Shown here in pieces: positions 59,510-64,000 of a stretch of DNA of 64,000 nucleotides (position 1 is the first letter of the stretch; every line of letters begins with the position of its first letter). A program made the position numbers and the translations under genes. The notes under the pieces are model-generated. The model searched no databases. It had not been told where the DNA came from and saw only the letters and a list, made by a program, of their open reading frames with translations. Origin of the DNA: Polytrichum commune (lineage: Eukaryota; Streptophyta; Polytrichopsida; Polytrichales; Polytrichaceae); the NCBI GenBank assembly GCA_950295325.1, contig OX485807.1, positions 12,489,001 to 12,553,000 of the forward strand, written 5' to 3'.

Positions 59510-60362
59510 AATTTAGGACGAATCAACAACAAACCTACATGGGAGATGTCACTGCACCCTGGATGTGGGAAGGAAGAAGGCTCTTGGACTCATATAGTAT
59601 TTAGTGTGAAACGAATTGCAATGGTCCATTATCCGGAAGGATATGTTTCTTCCTCCTTTGGGATGGGTGGTCACGTGTCAAGTCGTTGAACTATGTTACA
59701 ATCCTTCTTGAGGCTAGAACTTATTTTGAGATGATTTCATCATAACCCTATACTTTAAGGGGCAAGGTCCTCATCACTCAACATGCATAAACGAGAGGTA
59801 TGCTTGTATGCAACAATCCCCCTTCACCATGAACGATTCTTGATGTTTCCACTAGACGAGCAAGAAGCAAGCATAGTAGGTACACAACTAGGCATGTTTA
59901 TGGAGACTATTCAACAATACAATCATGTAACAACTAAAAAAAACCTCACTTTGACAATGAGTAGGATATTTTCATACGATCTCAAAAATTACAAGAAAAG
60001 TGGCTACGACCACGATTTGGAAGGGAGAAAAGCGTCCATGTAAGACCCACTTATCTTACCTTAAAAAACATGTAAAACTAACTCGGACAACCTCGCAGAG
60101 AAAGAATCATGGTGTTATGAACTTACCTCTCATCCATCCAACATTCAAGACTTAACCCCGTTGTAGGATCATTGCCGAGTCATCTCAAATGACTTGGACT
60201 AAGTTAGATGGATTTGGGGGTCTCGAAGGCCAACTCCGGTGTCAAATTGACTAGAAATAGAGTCACCTCCATCCGTGACGCAAACTATTTCAGGGTCTTA
60301 TGTTGGATGAACAAGACGTACGCTCGCTCGCTTGCTCGTATTCAATAATTTCTCTCGCTCCT
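59510..60362. repeat. Cluster of family D and F fragments
   Basis: CAACAAACCTACATGGGAGA (59525) and ACGAGAGGTATGCTTGTATG (59791) are family-D pieces. About 59880-60040 matches family F (CTCACTTTGACAATGAGTAG, CTCAAAAATTACAAGAAAAG, CGACCACGATTTGGA). 60120-60362 is another family-D copy with ends CTCTCATCCATCCAACAT and ATGTTGGATGAACAAGACGT in inverse orientation. Boundaries are approximate. Confidence 0.5.
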
Positions 60363-62140
60363 CAAACGTGCGTGAAATGAAGAAAGGAAAGGAAAGGAAA
60401 AGGAGAAGGAAGGGGCCCACTGAGTGGAGTAAAACCCTCTCCTCAATCTGGCAGCTGGGCTGTTCAATTTTGGTCCCGATTTGAAGGGGAGAGAGAAAGG
60501 AGGGGGGTTTCCGAAACCGGGAAGAAGTTGCAATTAGGGGGAGCTTCACCTCCTGCAATTGGCTCCTCCAAGGAAGGGAAGGATCCGTTCCACAGTCCAA
60601 CATTCCTGCCTCATTCAAGTTTTCACCCCTCCCGGGCGGGGGGGAAAGCTTAAAGTAAACGAAGCGAGTAAGTACTTTGAAGTTTAATGCAGCAATGCCC
60701 TGAGTAAGGAAGGAAAAAAAAAACAAGGGGAGCTAAATACTGGGTCTTCGTTGTCTTGCGGGCCGGCCGGTGTAGATTTAGAGCCAGCTCGGAGGCAAAG
60801 CTCGCAAGGCAGGCTGTCCCAGAACATCACCAGCATCACCAGGAACATCATCATCATCAACAACATCGCTACAGAGTCTGTGCCCTCACCTTTCTCCGCT
60901 GTTACGGTCCTCTTTTGATGTTTATGCAAGCCGAGTCATCATCCTCCGAACGGCCCAATTCTATCACCAACATCAACAACACACTCATCACGCGCACCAA
61001 ATCACCGTGAGTAGCAGTAAATCATCGTCGCACTCGCCTACTTGCGTTTCCTGCATTTCGGTCCGGAAGGTGAGGTGGGTTTTGTTTTTTTCCCTTCGTT
61101 TTTCTCTCAATTCTTCCATCGCACCTGATCTGGCTGTTTTTGGGTGTTGTTGAGTGCATTGGATCGTTGCTCCAGATCTGAGGTGCTAGCCTGAAGGTGG
61201 GTTTGTGGGTTGGAGTTCAGAGTTTGGTAAGACGTTTTGTTGCAGAGGGAGTTTGGAGGTTTTTGCTCGTTTGATAAGAGTTAGGCGCGTTTGGTATTGG
61301 CCGAGAGACAGAGACAGACAAGAGAGAGAGACGGGGGGACGGATAGGTAGATGAGAGGGCAGAGGATACCTATTGTAGAGGTTTCTGTGTTGGTTTTTTG
61401 TTTGATTGGTTGAAGGTGGTTGTTCTCTCTTTCGAGGGAAGAGAACAGGAGAGAGGCGAGTTTTTTTGCTATGTGGGTAAGTAAGCAGACTTGTAATTCG
61501 TGAAAGAGCCCCGTGGAAGCTGTGTTTGGGTTTGTGCGGATGGTATTGGGTGAGATGGTAGAGATATGCAGGAGATGGTGATCGTGATGTGATCAATCGA
61601 GGAACAGAGGGGAAAGAGTATGTATATGTTGACTGAGCTGCGATCCGAAGATATTAGGCGCCATTTTAAAATTTTGGCGCCCTACTTGCCCCCCCCCTCT
61701 CAAGCCTTTCCTGAGTGTAGTGCGCCTATTAAATTTTGACCTGGACGAGATTCCTCCCCGTTCCGCTTTTTTCGTATCCTCCGCCCAGTTTTGTCATTGG
61801 ATCCATTGCTATAAGTGCACATCAATGCAGTGCAATTTTGTTTCAATGGGCTTGTTTGAAGTTGGGTTGCAGTCGCAATGAGGGTGGGGTGAGTGAGGAG
61901 TTCCCTTGGATTACTCAACCCCGATCATGTGTTGACGTGGTCCTCGAGGGGTTAAAAATCATTAGCAGGTGAAGATAATGTCTTCTGGACTGTTTTGTGT
62001 GTTTCTGATTGAGTTTTTGTTGAATCACTTTTGGCAGGTGGGCATGCAGCGAGTGGAGGACAGTACCTAATTTATGATTATGCAATTGGGAGATAGGTTT
62101 AAACTATCAATCTTTGCTGACCAGTGTGTGGAAGGAGACA
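60363..62140 (+). promoter_or_regulatory. Villin promoter and 5' leader, with probable 5'-UTR intron
   Basis: GC-richer than the upstream DNA, with CCCGGGCGGGGGGG at about 60632. No convincing TATA box. A consensus donor (ACC|GTGAGT at 61013, or AAG|GTGAGG near 61070) and an acceptor (TTTTGGCAG ending 62037) would remove about 1 kb, a common arrangement for plant cytoskeletal genes. The last leader exon (62038-62140) contains two upstream ATGs. The minus-strand frames across 60298-60726 and 61186-61596 are low-complexity shadows. Confidence 0.45.
62044..62070 (+). other. Upstream ORF 1 in the villin leader (8 codons)
   Basis: ATG at 62044 with stop at 62068-62070, lying in the leader just after the predicted acceptor. 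It could affect initiation at the villin ATG, but only if the transcript includes this stretch. Confidence 0.4.
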
Positions 62141-64000
62141 ATGGCTGTATCTATGAAGAACGTCGATGTTGCATTTCAAGGAGTTGGACAGAAACCGTAT
62201 CCTTTTTCATGGAAGAAACTTTGAATTGCTTCTTGCGTACAATCCCTTCCCAGTTGATTGAAAGTGCAAGCTCAGTCTGTTCATGCCCCAATTGCTGTTG
62301 GTGTGCTAATATAGGTGCCTATCTGGCCTGACGCATTCTATTTGTATCACGCATTTCTAGACTGCGGTATGCCCTTAACTTCATTCACAGAGGAATGGAC
62401 ATATGGCGTATTGAAACTTTCAAGCCAGTACCCTTACCCAAGACTGCTTATGGCATATTTTACATGGGAGACTCATATATTGTACTTCGGGTAAATGTCA
62501 ATTCTTCTTTTGCCAAGTCTTAATCTGAAAATGCATGGGATGTTGATAGTTAATGTTTTGTGTTTGTTTCAGTTTGAGCCTTTGGCAGTGCATGTTGCAC
62601 TGGCCCAGCTGGTTGACATTGGAGGATAGTGTAGAATTTCTTCACTATGTATGTAGGCCAGCAGATAACATGTACCTGAACTTCTCATTGTAGTTTGTTG
62701 TAGAGGCTATGTTATTCCAAACCAGTAATGCTATCTGAATATGTTATCTTGTGTGTTTGTCCATAGACAACTGCGTTAAAGAGTGGAGCTTTTCATTACG
62801 ACATTCATTTTTGGCTTGGAAAGGACACAAGTCAGGTAATTAACAGCAAACAAAATCTCCTCTGGCAGGAGAACGGCTTTGACAGAAATTTTACAGAATT
62901 TGATTGTGTAGAGTGCGTGAGATTGAATCTCACGGAATAGAGTTGGACAGTGTTCTCATCACAGAAACGGAGAATCCCTCTCCTCTTTTCCTTGTGGAAG
63001 GAAAACATGGATTCCTTTCTCAATTTGGTCTCCTCGCAATAAATTGTCCACAATCACGAACCATTCCAAAGGACTTATTAGTAAGCTGTCTGTGATTCTC
63101 TGACAGGATGAGGCTGGTACTGCGGCCATCAAGACAGTTGAGCTAGATGCTGCTTTAGGTGGACGTGCAGTCCAGTACAGAGAATATCAGGGTCATGAGA
63201 CAGACAAATTTCTTTCCTACTTTAAACCATGCATCATTCCTATGGAAGGTGGTGTTGCATCAGGGTTTAAGCCAGTGGAGATCGAGAAGGTTGAGCCTCG
63301 CCTTTTTATCGTGAAAGGGAGACGGGCTGTGCGAGTTACACAGGTCTACCATAATTCTCCTGTTTCTTTGTTGTTAATGATAAAATATTTTGAGAGGACT
63401 TTGGCATATAGCAACTTGATGTGTGTGACACGGTCCATTATATAAGTAGGTTATCTTGATGTACAGAAGTATGTAGGAGGTGTTTGAAAGATGAGGATAG
63501 TGCTAGTTGTTATTTTGCATTGTTTTGAATTGTCATCTGATCCAGCTCTTTTTTCCTCCTCACAGGTGCCGTTTGCTCGGTCATCACTCAACCATGATGA
63601 TGTCTTTGTTCTGGACACGGCATCAACGATCTTCCAGTTCAATGGTGTGACATCCAGCATTCAAGAGAGGGGTAAAGCTTTGGAAGTTGTTCAGTACATC
63701 AAGGATACAGACCATGATGGCAAGTGTGATGTTATTATCATTGGTAAGCTTTTGAAGCTGGAAAGAGGTTTTAAATCAGACTATGCTGCAATTTCAGCGT
63801 ACCAAATCAGAAGGAATTAACTAGAGTTCACATGCCTCTTAAATCTCCAAGTTCATTTTTGAATTGTTGTCTTTATAGTTGCACTGATCCAATTACAGGC
63901 AATTACAGGCATTTCTAAGTCCCACCTGATTGTTCTGTAACTGCAGATGATGGTACTCTTGGGTCTGAGGCAGACACTGGCCAGTTCTGGGTTTTGTTTG
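62141..64000 (+). CDS. Villin, N-terminal exons (gene continues past window)
   Basis: Exons 62141-62196, 62391-62490, 62767-62835, 63107-63343, 63566-63743 and 63947-64000 (cut) have GT/AG borders and join in frame to 231 residues. Villin is an actin-bundling, capping and severing protein; the family has six gelsolin repeats and a headpiece (about 950 residues in plants), so roughly a quarter is visible: gelsolin repeat 1 and the start of repeat 2. Diagnostic stretches: [113 protein letters not shown] and TGQFWVLF. The start has a strong plant context (GACAATGGC). Introns are about 190-280 bp. Confidence 0.94.

Noticed and set aside
60298-60726. 142-codon minus-strand frame upstream of villin
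   Set aside because: Low-complexity Phe/Ser/Pro-rich shadow in a purine-rich promoter region; no domain.
1-64000. tRNA, rRNA or snRNA genes
   Set aside because: I saw no paired A/B boxes or conserved RNA gene sequence; a covariance-model scan would settle it.

Overview
This window looks like nuclear DNA of a land plant. It carries a D-type cyclin with an LxCxE motif, the start of a plant villin, a Ty3/gypsy LTR retrotransposon without a chromodomain, and AT-rich intergenic DNA full of decayed repeats. I cannot place it more precisely from sequence alone; a repeat-rich fern, lycophyte or gymnosperm-like genome would fit, but that is inference.

Layout. Bases 1-12522 hold a tandem retrotransposon array on the minus strand: internal region (cut by the window edge), LTR, complete internal region, LTR. 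Everything from 1 to 4398 recurs at 8125-12522 at a constant offset of 8124 bp, with no difference that I could see. The complete internal region keeps one open 1852-codon gag-pol frame. Its reverse transcriptase, however, lacks the N-terminal half (fingers and first palm motifs), so the element appears unable to copy itself.

Bases 12.5-22.4 kb are repeat-derived intergenic DNA: three or four terminal-inverted-repeat (TIR) elements, one nested in another, and an unusual density of long poly-C/poly-G runs. A perfectly phased 78-bp repeat (four units) lies at 22.47-22.78 kb. Two further tandem arrays (about 330 bp and about 275 bp periods) fill 23.7-25.9 kb, upstream of the cyclin gene.

The D-type cyclin gene runs on the plus strand at 26122-31492 in six exons (about 518 residues). 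It has an unusually long N-terminus, rich in His and Ser, ahead of the cyclin fold, and an array of duplicated sequence in intron 1.

From 31.5 to 60.3 kb I find no convincing intact gene. The stretch holds miniature TIR elements (several families with two or more copies), a hAT-transposase-like C-terminal fragment, three more tandem arrays (about 190, 214 and 335 bp) and two dispersed repeat families of 200-300 bp that I do not recognise.

At 60.7-64.0 kb the 5' end of a villin gene (plus strand) begins. Its GC-richer leader has a probable 5'-UTR intron and two upstream ORFs. Six coding exons cover the first gelsolin repeat and run off the window edge.

The two host genes act in separate processes (cell-cycle entry, actin bundling and severing) and nothing here suggests co-regulation. 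The rest of the window is best read as a record of transposition and tandem duplication.
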